DNA of 64,000 nucleotides. It comes from an uncultured Clostridia bacterium (GTDB lineage Bacteria > Bacillota > Clostridia > TANB77 > CAG-508). The DNA is taken from the NCBI GenBank assembly GCA_934141605.1, contig CAKPCL010000005.1:22465-86464 (forward strand). Direction: 5' to 3'. Under the pieces are notes generated by a model that was given only the letters and a program-made list of their open reading frames with translations, did no database searches and had not been told where the DNA came from. Of this stretch, positions 25,809-33,881 are shown in pieces. The stretch's first letter is position 1. The number at the start of each line of letters is the position of its first letter. The translations under genes were made by a program, and so were the position numbers.

Positions 25809-26064
25809 ACTTTCACGCCCTTTAAAAGAATATTTGTTCGTATATTCGTTAAAAAATAAAAACAAGTTGCCTTGTTTTTATGGTGCGTTAGCGGAGGACG
25901 TATTCGAAAAACATCACGCACAAAAGCACCTTATTATCCGTTTCAAAATTTGTTATAGCAATGGTTTGAAAAGAATGCATATACAAATGTGAGTTTTTTA
26001 CCATAACTATGTTCTTAATTTAACACAATTTTTTATTTTTTGCAAGATTAAAGTTATATTTTCA

Positions 26065-27735
26065 TTAGCTAATATTCTTGTAAAATCTATTATATTCTTC
26101 ATTATATTTTTCATTTTGAGAATCATATTTTAATGCTTTTTCAATATCTGCTTTTGCTTGTTTGAAATTTGACAATCTATAATAAGCTACACTTCTATTA
26201 TAATAGGCAAATGGATTATTCTCTTCCATTGATATTGATTTATCAAACTCTTTTATTGCATCATTTAATTTATTTAAAAAAACATAGTTTATGCCCTTAT
26301 TTGCATAAATTTGTGAATTGTATCCTATTTTATCCTGTAAAACTTCTAGGTCTTTTAAAGCTAAGTTGTATTCTCCAATTCTACAATAGCAATTTGATCT
26401 AGAAGATAAAGAATCACATTCTTTTATTTCATTATTAATGCAATATGTATATTTTTCAATGGCTTCAAAATATTTTTTTTGAATTTCAAGAATTTTTCCT
26501 ATATAATATATTCCTATTCTATTTAATTCGTCATCATCCAATTCATTATCCACTTCTTTTAATACTTCCTTATATTTTCCTTCTAAAATAAGTGAATTTA
26601 TTCTATTTTCAAAATATAACACCTTTTTATATGGTTTTTCTAAATTTTCAAGATATTTAAAAATTTCTTCATTAGCATTATATATTTCTATTTTTCCATT
26701 ATTATATTCTACATCTATATTATATTTATCTTTTATACATTTTTTTATATGTGTTAATAATTCTTCTTTTTCATCATTGCCCATTTTTTGAGGTATTGTA
26801 TTAGAAGAAACTTGTACTATTATATTTAATAATCTTTCTAAATTCATTTCTTCAAAAGATTCCAACATAGGTTTTGGTAGAGTAAAAATAATACTATTCT
26901 TTCCTGTTTTTTCTATTAATAAATCTTGAAAATAGTAATCATATATTTCTGTAATATCCTCAATATTTCCAATATCTATTGTATTATTATTATCTTTCAT
27001 ATATTTCATAAATTTATCATTTGAGCTATTAATTATGATTCTTATTTCACTCTGTTGAGAATAATAATTATCTTTTAAAAGTAATTCTTTTGGATATGGT
27101 ATAGCAGAAATTGAAACAACTTTTTTATCGATATACTCAACTGGCGAAATAATTATTTCATCTTCGCTTAGTCCAATTTTCTTTAAGGCATCTCTTACTC
27201 TTTCAAATAATTTATGAGGATTATTAATAAACATAACAACAGATTTCTCATTATCCTCTATAGATTCGTAGTCTAATTCTGTGATATTGTTAGAAAAATC
27301 CGTAAAATAACTATTTTCTACTCTAGATATATAATGTGCCTTTCCATCCTTTTCAATATTTTTTTGTGTGAAACTATTATCTTTTAACCCATAAAAACAT
27401 ATAGAATATAATTCTTCTATCTTTTTCCTTCTAAAATATACAAATCCATTTTCATAAAAATGCGTTAGATTGCTATCTTTTTTTAACTTTTTTATAAAAT
27501 TAGAGTTATCATTCTCCTTTGCTGAAAGAAATGTCCCTTCTAAAACATCTCCTTGTCCTTTATTGCCATCCTTTTCAATTTGTATCCAATTTTTAGGTTG
27601 ATTAAAGAAAATCTTTCCTTTTACAAATGATTCTGCATATTTTCTTTTTGTACATCTAAACAATAATATTGTTGAAAAATTAAAATTGAATACATTTCTA
27701 GGCTTGACATATGGTGTTATATCTATATAATCCAT
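26065..27735 (-). CDS. DUF2971-like N-terminus with C-terminal TPR repeats
   Basis: The product is about 556 residues. The N-terminal segment LFRCTKRKYAESFVKGKIFF followed by an NWIQIE stretch resembles DUF2971-type proteins, which often occur in defence or abortive-infection contexts. From about residue 370 on there are tetratricopeptide repeats (for example AIEKYTYCINNEIKE, ALKDLEVLQ and AFAYYNRSVAYYRLS-like units). The ATG at 27735 follows AGAAGG. It lies just downstream of a DUF1016 nuclease gene on the same strand. No catalytic motif is evident. Confidence 0.6.
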   Translation of the reverse strand: MDYIDITPYVKPRNVFNFNFSTILLFRCTKRKYAESFVKGKIFFNQPKNWIQIEKDGNKGQGDVLEGTFLSAKENDNSNFIKKLKKDSNLTHFYENGFVYFRRKKIEELYSICFYGLKDNSFTQKNIEKDGKAHYISRVENSYFTDFSNNITELDYESIEDNEKSVVMFINNPHKLFERVRDALKKIGLSEDEIIISPVEYIDKKVVSISAIPYPKELLLKDNYYSQQSEIRIIINSSNDKFMKYMKDNNNTIDIGNIEDITEIYDYYFQDLLIEKTGKNSIIFTLPKPMLESFEEMNLERLLNIIVQVSSNTIPQKMGNDEKEELLTHIKKCIKDKYNIDVEYNNGKIEIYNANEEIFKYLENLEKPYKKVLYFENRINSLILEGKYKEVLKEVDNELDDDELNRIGIYYIGKILEIQKKYFEAIEKYTYCINNEIKECDSLSSRSNCYCRIGEYNLALKDLEVLQDKIGYNSQIYANKGINYVFLNKLNDAIKEFDKSISMEENNPFAYYNRSVAYYRLSNFKQAKADIEKALKYDSQNEKYNEEYNRFYKNIS

Positions 27736-27768
27736 AATTTTATCCCTTCTTTTAACACTATACCTTAC

Positions 27769-27789
27769 TGGTTCCACACTGTGGAACCA
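27769..27789. repeat. 21-bp palindromic repeat P1
   Basis: TGGTTCCACACTGTGGAACC plus a final A. The exact reverse complement occurs at 28507-28527 inside the DUF1016 gene. P1 lies between the DUF1016 stop and the next gene. Confidence 0.85.
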
Positions 27790-27791
27790 CT

Positions 27792-28820
27792 CTATTTCTT
27801 ATCTTTAAATTCTTCTTTTTGTTTTTCAATTTCTCTTGCTAATTCTTCTTCAGTTGGTAAATATAATTGATATTTTGACGCAAATAAATTCTTATTATCA
27901 TTAAGAACAGAATATTTTACTATTGTATCTTTTTTATCTGAACACAATATAATTCCTATTGTTGGATTATCATCTTCTGCTTTTATTTCATTATCATAAT
28001 ATCTAACATAAAAATCCATTTGTCCAATATCTTGATGTGTTAGTTTGTCCAATTTTAAATCAATTAAAACGAAACATTTTAGCACATAATTGTAAAACAC
28101 TAAATCAATATAAAAATTGTCGCCATCTACATCAATTCTTTTTTGCCTTGCTACAAAAGAAAATCCCCTACCTAATTCTAGTAAAAATTCTGATATATGT
28201 TCAAGCAAATTAGATTCTAAGTCTTTTTCTAAAAATCTTCTGTCTTTTATGTCTAAAAATTCTAAAACATAAGGGTCTTTAATAAAGTCTTGAACTTTCT
28301 CCTTTTTCTCTAAAATATTTATTTCATTTTTTACTTCTTCTTTATGTTCTTCACTTGTTGATAAAAGCCTTTCATAATAAAAACTATTTATTTGCCTTTC
28401 TAATTGTCTAACACTCCAATTTGACTTTATTGTTTCTTCTAAATAAAAATTTCTTTTAGCCTCATTGTCTATATTCATTATTAAACGATTATGGCTCCAA
28501 CTCAACTGGTTCCACAGTGTGGAACCACCTTTATACGTTAAATAAAACTTTTTCATTTTCTTTAAATTTGGAACACTAAAACCTTGTCCAAATTCTCGAG
28601 TTAACTTTTCTGAAAACAATTTTAATATTTCATTTTGAGATGCCTCTAAATTATAGTTTTCAATTAATTCGTTTATAGTAGAACCAATTTCAAAGTATAA
28701 TTCTACCATTTCAGAATTAATATTTTTCACAACATTCTGCTTTGTTTTTAATATTAAGTTATTTATTCTATCATAGTAATTTCCAAATACTTGATTATTT
28801 TGTTCTATTAAATCAGCCAT
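27792..28820 (-). CDS. DUF1016 (YhcG-type) PD-(D/E)XK nuclease
   Basis: The 342-residue protein has the DUF1016 N-terminal domain (EIGSTINELIE through LSWSHNRLIM) and a C-terminal PD-(D/E)XK nuclease-like domain. The latter contains YIDLVFYNYVLKCFVLIDLK (Asp and DLK as catalytic residues) and NPTIGIILCSDK. Such proteins are common in defence islands and beside restriction systems. Codons for GSTLWNQ come from a 21-bp palindrome that also occurs just past the stop codon. Confidence 0.85.
   Translation of the reverse strand: MADLIEQNNQVFGNYYDRINNLILKTKQNVVKNINSEMVELYFEIGSTINELIENYNLEASQNEILKLFSEKLTREFGQGFSVPNLKKMKKFYLTYKGGSTLWNQLSWSHNRLIMNIDNEAKRNFYLEETIKSNWSVRQLERQINSFYYERLLSTSEEHKEEVKNEINILEKKEKVQDFIKDPYVLEFLDIKDRRFLEKDLESNLLEHISEFLLELGRGFSFVARQKRIDVDGDNFYIDLVFYNYVLKCFVLIDLKLDKLTHQDIGQMDFYVRYYDNEIKAEDDNPTIGIILCSDKKDTIVKYSVLNDNKNLFASKYQLYLPTEEELAREIEKQKEEFKDKK
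28507..28527. repeat. 21-bp palindromic repeat P2 (inverted copy of P1)
   Basis: TGGTTCCACAGTGTGGAACC plus a final A. It is the exact reverse complement of P1 and lies in frame inside the DUF1016 gene. Confidence 0.85.
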
Positions 28821-28893
28821 TCAATACCCTCCTTTGTTTTTTGCCAATAACATTGGCAAAATTTGATATTTCATAAAAAAATTTCCTCAAAAT

Positions 28894-29670
28894 TTAATTA
28901 TGTTTATTTTTTATATATTCTTTTGCACATTTTCTTATATCTTCCATCTTTTGTTTTGTATCATCATTTTTATACTCAATTCTATCTACCAAAATATCTA
29001 TATAATTATTTTCTTGCACATATTTTAAAGATATATCAAAATTTAAATCAAATATAAAAGCTATTACGCAAACCCAATAGTCAATTATTGTTTTTCTATC
29101 TTCCAATTTTATACATTTGTGTTTCAAAAAGTCTTCATATACTTTTTTACTTACTGTTTCATAATTTATAGTTTTCTTATTATATATCTTTGGAAACATA
29201 TCTTCAAATTTATCTTCTTGTTTAACCCTAAAATTATCAATCTTATCTGCATCTCTTATTATTTTACAATGAAGTAATTCAATATCATTTAAGTTGTCTT
29301 CTATTTTGAATTTATTATGATTATATATTGCTTTACTGATTATATTATCATATTTTCTATCTTCTATGAATTTTGCTATTAAGTTACTTTCAAACAATAC
29401 TTTTATTCCAAAGTCTGCATGTTCTATATTTTTGTCACTAAACTCATTAAATTCTTTTATTTGTTCAAATCTTCCTATGTCGTGCAACAATGCTATTATT
29501 TTTGCAAGTTCAATATTTTCTTTATCTAGTTTTAGCCCTGTTGCTATATATTCACTTTTTTTAACTACTTCATATGTATGTTTTATTTTTAATTTAATAC
29601 TGCCATTGTCTAAATCATAGTCTTTTAAATATTCTTTAAAACTTTCCTGTGCTTTTCTAAAATCGAGCAT
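28894..29670 (-). CDS. HD domain phosphohydrolase
   Basis: The 258-residue protein carries an HD metal-binding domain. HTYEVVKKSEYIA is followed by IIALLHDIGRFEQIKEF (the HD pair), then HADFGIKVLF and IYNHNKFKIE. CKIIRDADKIDNFRV supplies the distal Asp. HD proteins of this type hydrolyse phosphate esters in nucleotides or second messengers. The substrate is unknown. It is followed on the same strand by the DUF1016 gene. Confidence 0.85.
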   Translation of the reverse strand: MLDFRKAQESFKEYLKDYDLDNGSIKLKIKHTYEVVKKSEYIATGLKLDKENIELAKIIALLHDIGRFEQIKEFNEFSDKNIEHADFGIKVLFESNLIAKFIEDRKYDNIISKAIYNHNKFKIEDNLNDIELLHCKIIRDADKIDNFRVKQEDKFEDMFPKIYNKKTINYETVSKKVYEDFLKHKCIKLEDRKTIIDYWVCVIAFIFDLNFDISLKYVQENNYIDILVDRIEYKNDDTKQKMEDIRKCAKEYIKNKHN

Positions 29671-29697
29671 TTTCGATCCTTTCTATACTTTACATTA

Positions 29698-30129
29698 TTA
29701 TAATACATCTATTATATCCAATGGATATAATTTATTTTCCTTAAGCATTTTTAATGTTCTCTTTATTAGTCCTTCATCTCTTAAATTTTCAATATTCATA
29801 TTTTCTAATTCTTCTTTTGAAATCCATTTGACATCTAAGATTTCTTCTTTGTTAAATGAAATTTTTTCTTCTAATAATTCTGTTGTAAATGTTATTATTA
29901 TCAATGTAGTATCTTCTATATCTTTACTCATTATTGGAAGTACATTTTTTAATCTGACTTTGCATCCAGTTTCTTCAAATATTTCTCTAATAGCTCCCTC
30001 AAATATTGTTTCTCCTTTTTTTAAATGTCCTGCAGGGACGTTCCATTTTCCATAACATTTCTTTTTTGCTTCTTTAACCATTAATATTTTATTGTTTTTT
30101 TCAATAATTCCGCCTACAATAATTTCCAC
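29698..30129 (-). CDS. NUDIX hydrolase
   Basis: The protein is about 143 residues with the NUDIX box GHLKKGETIFEGAIREIFEE and TGCKV following. NUDIX enzymes hydrolyse nucleoside diphosphates linked to another group. The start is probably the GTG at 30129 (AGG upstream, giving a typical N-terminus EIIVGGIIEKNNKILMVKEA); an ATG at 30180 would add 17 residues. The substrate is unknown. Confidence 0.88.
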   Translation of the reverse strand: MEIIVGGIIEKNNKILMVKEAKKKCYGKWNVPAGHLKKGETIFEGAIREIFEETGCKVRLKNVLPIMSKDIEDTTLIIITFTTELLEEKISFNKEEILDVKWISKEELENMNIENLRDEGLIKRTLKMLKENKLYPLDIIDVL

Positions 30130-30258
30130 CTTTATTTTCCTACCTTTCAAAAATTGCAATAAATATCTCATTTTTCTCATTTATATCATAAAATCCGTAT
30201 AAAAACAATTATTTCCATAAATTAATGTAAGAAATTATAACTTATATAGAGAATCTTT

Positions 30259-30642
30259 TTATATTACAATTCTATATTTTTCATACTTATCACATAAATT
30301 AAGAGTTGATTTATTTTTTATTTTTTCAATTGGAATTATAAATATATCCATACTATCAGTAACTATAAACACTTCATATATATTTGTATTTATTATAGTC
30401 TTATATGTTTTCCCTTTGGTTCCTCCACAACTTTTTAGTGCAACTTGATATTTATTATATTTAGTCTTACAAGATGTTGCTTTTACTTGCACTCTCTTTA
30501 AAATATTATCTTTATCTACAATTAAATCATAATCTTGTGTATCATTTAATGGAATAGAAACTGTATAACCATTTGCACTATAATATGCAATTGCTATTCC
30601 TAATCCAGTATTTCCTTTTTCTTTATTTGTTTTAAAAATCAT
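30259..30642 (-). CDS. PD-(D/E)XK homing-type endonuclease (I-Ssp6803I-like)
   Basis: The 127-residue protein begins MIFKTNKEKGNTGLGIAIAY and has TQDYDLIVD followed by QVKATS, matching the E...D...QxK active site of the PDDEXK_5 group. That group includes I-Ssp6803I, which is encoded in a tRNA group I intron of Synechocystis. Here the gene lies immediately downstream of a tRNA-Tyr that contains a group I intron, separated by a hairpin. The start is the ATG at 30642 with AAAGGGTG upstream. A decayed copy lies at 25559. Intron-homing function is inferred. Confidence 0.7.
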   Translation of the reverse strand: MIFKTNKEKGNTGLGIAIAYYSANGYTVSIPLNDTQDYDLIVDKDNILKRVQVKATSCKTKYNKYQVALKSCGGTKGKTYKTIINTNIYEVFIVTDSMDIFIIPIEKIKNKSTLNLCDKYEKYRIVI

Positions 30643-30691
30643 ACTTTCACACCCTTTTAAAGAATATTTGTTCGTATACTGATTAAAAAAT

Positions 30692-30713
30692 AAAAACAAG
30701 TTGCCTTGTTTTT
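30692..30713 (-). terminator. Terminator after tRNA-Tyr
   Basis: The hairpin AAAAACAAG-GCA-CTTGTTTTT-like starts two bases after the tRNA CCA end and precedes the endonuclease gene. The same hairpin precedes the decayed copy near 25860-25882. Confidence 0.75.
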
Positions 30714-30714
30714 A

Positions 30715-31022
30715 TGGTGGGCAGGGATGGATTCGAACCATCGTACTCAAATGAGAACAGATTTCTTACTACTATAGTTTTCACTACCAAATTTTTTGTT
30801 TGTAGTCTGGACTTTCTCTTTATCTTTTTCAAGATACCAGGTATAAAGTCTCTACACTCGGAATTTCTTCCTAGCTCGGGATTGCCATCAGCCTTTCCTG
30901 TTAAGGTTTCCCCGAATTAGCCTAGTTTTCATCTTACCATTACTGATAAGAGCTGCAAGTTTAGGTTTTTGTTTTAACCAAAGACCACAGTCTGCCGCCT
31001 TTAGCCACTCGGCCACCTACCC
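30715..31022 (-). tRNA. tRNA-Tyr (GUA) interrupted by a group I intron
   Basis: Exon 1 (30987-31022) begins GGGTAGGTGGCCGAGTGG and ends in the anticodon loop as ...GCAGACTGT. Exon 2 (30715-30764) begins AAATCTG and carries a long variable arm, T-arm GATGGTTCGAATCCATC and CCA. Joined, they give a class II tRNA with loop CTGTAAA (anticodon GTA) and acceptor GGGTAGG/CCTGCCC. A 222-nt intron separates them, inserted between U35 and A36. Confidence 0.92.
30765..30986 (-). other. Group I intron (cyanobacterial tRNA-Leu / IC3-like) in tRNA-Tyr
   Basis: The intron follows a U and ends in G, as group I introns do. The conserved core elements are present in order: P AATTCGGGGAAACC (30905-30918), Q GGCAATCCCGAGC (30874-30886), R GTGTAGAGACTT (30846-30857) and S GAAAGTCCAGAC (30805-30816). 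The order and wording closely match the tRNA-Leu introns of cyanobacteria. GCAG in the intron can pair with the exon CUGU, with a U-G pair at the 5' splice site. There is no internal ORF. Confidence 0.9.
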
Positions 31023-31120
31023 ATATTCAATTTTAAGTTGTCGAGCTATCGACAATAGCTATTATAAGCTTTTTAATAACTTTTGTCAATACATTTTTTA
31101 AATTTTTTCATATTTCTACA

Positions 31121-31240
31121 TCAAATCTCCACCAAAATCAAATCATCACCTATACACTTAACATTTTGCCAAGGAATAACAATATCATTATTTGAAGAAA
31201 AAATACTCATAAACTTATTGCTACCAGGCACAATTATAGA
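31121..31240 (-). pseudogene. ymxH: 3' part of ymxH, separated by the integrative element
   Basis: This segment encodes the C-terminal half of a YlmC/YmxH-family PRC-barrel sporulation protein: SIIVPGSNKFMSIFSS, then IVIPWQNVKCIGDDLILVE. The N-terminal half is at 49986-50104. The two meet at a shared 5-bp TCTAT (minus strand). Joining them gives an intact gene of about 78 codons. In the present state the two halves are 18.75 kb apart. Confidence 0.88.
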
Positions 31241-31260
31241 TGTCGTTGTTGCAAGATTGA
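31221..31260 (-). other. Left attachment site (core TCTAT at 31236-31240)
   Basis: The core TCTAT (ATAGA on plus) is shared with 49986-49990. On the element side lies the arm CTTGCAAC (minus strand). It forms a perfect inverted pair with GTTGCAAG at the other end, giving the reconstructed attP. Confidence 0.8.
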
Positions 31261-32972
31261 TAGTTGTTCTCTTTTGTAGAACATCCATTGTTGTTGCTGT
31301 CACATAAAAGATACTTTTCATCATTAATAATATATTCTTGTTTTTCCTGTTTTTTTAGATTTCCTTCTAATGTAATCGGTTCTCCTATTTTAAAGTAGAT
31401 TTCTAATTTAATATGTTTTCTATCTCCATTTACTTTTGACACATATATTTTGTCTACTAATAGTTTTATTAAATCTTCTATATTTTCATCTATCTTTATT
31501 TCTTTTTCTAATGCTACTTTTATTTGATTCATGCTATCTTCTATAGAAGATAAGTTTTCTTTTTCTTCTTTTAGCCCTTTTATTTTCTCTTGCTGTTTCT
31601 CTATTTCTTTATTTAGTTCCTCGTTTCTTTTATAAAATTCTTCATCAGATAATAAATTTTTAATAGTAAGTTCTAATAACTTATCCTTTTTTGATTGTAT
31701 TACATTTATATTGCTTTCTATATTTGAAATTTCCATTTCAAAATCTTTTGTAAAATTATATTTCTTGTACTTGTTCATTAAATCTTCTATAATTTCTTTT
31801 TTATTAGAAAGAAACTTATTCAAAACTACTTTTAAAATTTCTATTAATTCTGATTCTTGTATAATTGGACTTTCACATTCTTTTAGTCCATATGTAATAT
31901 ATCGACTACATGCCCAAGCAGGTTTATTTGACCTTTTGCTTCCAGATATTCTATTATATCCTGGCATGTGTTTTTCTCCTTCATGTTCTTTGCAATAAAT
32001 TAATCCACTAAAAGTATATCTACTTTTAAATACGTCTTTATTTTCTACCCTATTTAAGCAGCTTGCTGATTTCTTTTCTAATATATTATTGCATTTTTCC
32101 CATAGTTCTTCTGAAACAATAGCTGGTATGTTTTCTTTGCATTCAAACACTTTCCATTCTTCTTTTGGCATCTTTTGTGCTTTGTGTAATTTGTAGTCTA
32201 CCACTTTTACAGTCCCTGTTCTGTAATATCCTTTATATTTAGGATTTCTTATAATTCTTCTTAAAGTTTGTGAAGATATCGGTGTTCCGTTTTTTCCTTT
32301 ATATCCTTTTTGTTTAAAATATTCTGCTATCTTGTAAAATCCCATTTCTCCTTGCGAATAAATTTCAAATAGTTCTCTTATCATTTTTGCTTCTTCTTCA
32401 TGTATCACTAATTTTGTCTTGTCCTTTCGATATCCAAATATATTATTATTTCCTAACACTCTCTTTTTCTCAATAGATCTACTAAATCCAAATTTAACTC
32501 TTTCTGATAATTTTCTTACTTCATCTTGTGCTACACTTGCCATAATGGTTAATCTTAATTCCGAATCTGGCATAATAGTGTTAATGTTATCAGATTGAAA
32601 ATACACTCCCACTCCATTTTCTAATAACTTCTGGGTATAAGAGATACTATCTAAAGTATTTCTTGCAAAACGCGTCACTTCTTTTGTAAGTATTAAATCA
32701 AACTTTCCTTTTTTGCTGTCTGCTATCATTCTTTTAAATGAATCTCTTTTGTTTACACTTGTACCACTTATACCCTCATCTACATATCCTTCAACATATG
32801 TCCAGTTAGAGACTTCTTTTATATGGTTTTCAAAATAAAAAACTTGATTACTTAATGAATTTAACTGTTCATCTTTTTCGCTTGATACTCTTGCATAGTA
32901 TGTTACTTTTAGTGGTAAGTCATATATGCTTTTGCCACTACTTATTTCTTTTCTCATATTATATAAATCCAT
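31221..32972 (-). CDS. Large serine recombinase (integrase of the element)
   Basis: The 583-residue protein has the resolvase domain (YYARVSSEKDEQLNSLSNQ with the nucleophilic Ser near residue 31, then GYVDEGISGT and LTKEVTRFARN). A recombinase domain follows (GYRKDKTKLVIHEEEA through RRIIRNPKYKGYY), then a zinc-ribbon region (about 325-370) with Cys residues and a long coiled coil (about 420-500). It catalyses integration and excision. Its 3' end crosses the left attachment core at 31236-31240; the last residues NCAW come from host ymxH sequence. In the circular form the frame would continue for 66 codons that lie at 49785-49985. Confidence 0.95.
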   Translation of the reverse strand: MDLYNMRKEISSGKSIYDLPLKVTYYARVSSEKDEQLNSLSNQVFYFENHIKEVSNWTYVEGYVDEGISGTSVNKRDSFKRMIADSKKGKFDLILTKEVTRFARNTLDSISYTQKLLENGVGVYFQSDNINTIMPDSELRLTIMASVAQDEVRKLSERVKFGFSRSIEKKRVLGNNNIFGYRKDKTKLVIHEEEAKMIRELFEIYSQGEMGFYKIAEYFKQKGYKGKNGTPISSQTLRRIIRNPKYKGYYRTGTVKVVDYKLHKAQKMPKEEWKVFECKENIPAIVSEELWEKCNNILEKKSASCLNRVENKDVFKSRYTFSGLIYCKEHEGEKHMPGYNRISGSKRSNKPAWACSRYITYGLKECESPIIQESELIEILKVVLNKFLSNKKEIIEDLMNKYKKYNFTKDFEMEISNIESNINVIQSKKDKLLELTIKNLLSDEEFYKRNEELNKEIEKQQEKIKGLKEEKENLSSIEDSMNQIKVALEKEIKIDENIEDLIKLLVDKIYVSKVNGDRKHIKLEIYFKIGEPITLEGNLKKQEKQEYIINDEKYLLCDSNNNGCSTKENNYQSCNNDIYNCAW

Positions 32973-33067
32973 ATCTTTTATCTCCTTCCTTTTTCAAAGT
33001 ATCTTTATAGATACAATTATTATATAATTGTTTTTCTTTTATGTCTATATTATAAAGTAGTTATTTT

Positions 33068-33229
33068 TCAAACTTTTTCTATTTCCTTATTAATCTCTTT
33101 TAATAATTCATCTTGTACATTTTCATATACCTCTCTATTAATTGTATTATTTTGAAACAATTTTCTATTTAGTATCAATTCAATCTCTAACTTTACTTGT
33201 TTATTAGATACAATTTGCTTTTTTTCCAT
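33068..33229 (-). CDS. Small hypothetical protein of the integrative element
   Basis: A 53-residue charged protein (starts MEKKQIVSNKQVKLEIELIL) with an excellent AGAGGAGG site 7 bp before its ATG. It lies 95 bp upstream of the recombinase gene. Similar small helical proteins accompany serine recombinases in clostridial elements. Its role is unknown. Confidence 0.7.
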   Translation of the reverse strand: MEKKQIVSNKQVKLEIELILNRKLFQNNTINREVYENVQDELLKEINKEIEKV

Positions 33230-33329
33230 AGATTGCCTCCTCTTGTTTCTAATTAATATTCAAAGTTAGATTAATGTATGCTAAAACTTATCTCCTCCCT
33301 TCTCTATTTTTTGCTTTTAAGGCATACTA

Positions 33330-33369
33330 AAAAGCAAGCCTTTTATTTTGCCAATAAATGCTTGCTTTT
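33330..33369. terminator. Terminator-like hairpin
   Basis: The perfect 10-bp arms AAAAGCAAGC/GCTTGCTTTT lie between the HTH pseudogene and the small protein gene. Confidence 0.65.
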
Positions 33370-33402
33370 AGTTGATTTTTTGGAACAATATTTTGAACAT
33401 AA

Positions 33403-33745
33403 TTAGACTAAGTATTTTTTTGACATTTCAATTGCGTGTTGCCATTGTAGATGTCTTAAATACTCTAACTCATAATCTTCTTTTTTCTTCAAAATTTTTG
33501 TTCTTAACTTTCTGTTTGTCTTTTTTTCTCTCAAGATAATTTTTATGTTTTATCTCACTTCTTATTTCCTTTTCTTTTTTATAGTTAGGATGTCCTTTTA
33601 AAACTTTTGATACATATTGTGGACTTACTCCTAATTCTTTTGCTATACAAACACAGTTAAGGTTTCCTTCAAAATACAATTCGCAAATTTTCTGTGCCTT
33701 GCTGTCTGGTTTGATTACCTCCTTCCAAAAAATAGTAATCAACAA
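33403..33745 (-). pseudogene. HTH protein of the integrative element, frameshifted
   Basis: The first 91 codons encode an HTH (KICELYFEGNLNCVCIAKEL, then GVSPQYVSKVLKG) typical of small sigma-like regulators found with clostridial recombinases. The open frame ends at 33470 in an A6 tract. One base further along the frame, translation continues as KKEDYELEYLRHLQWQHAIE to a stop at 33403. That continuation is the expected family sequence, but it still ends early. The break is at AAA AGA, not at a CGG, so I treat it as decay or homopolymer variation. Confidence 0.55.
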
Positions 33746-33881
33746 TCCTTATTCTTTTTTGAAAATTTGACTTTCTCGTATTTCCTTCCTTTTTATAAAC
33801 CTTTCTTAAGTCATTTTGTATCTACTTTTGTTGTTGATAGACTCATTGTACTACATTATTTGTATAATTTCAATACTTGCA

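Noticed and set aside
25870..25990. A tRNA remnant upstream of the decayed endonuclease (TTCGAAT and CACCA seen)
   Set aside because: Spacing between the T-loop and CCA is five bases too long and no anticodon arm can be drawn.
31121..31324. A complete small gene of 67 codons overlapping the recombinase end
   Set aside because: Only the part below 31240 is ymxH; the upstream codons are recombinase sequence in another frame and have no ribosome binding site.
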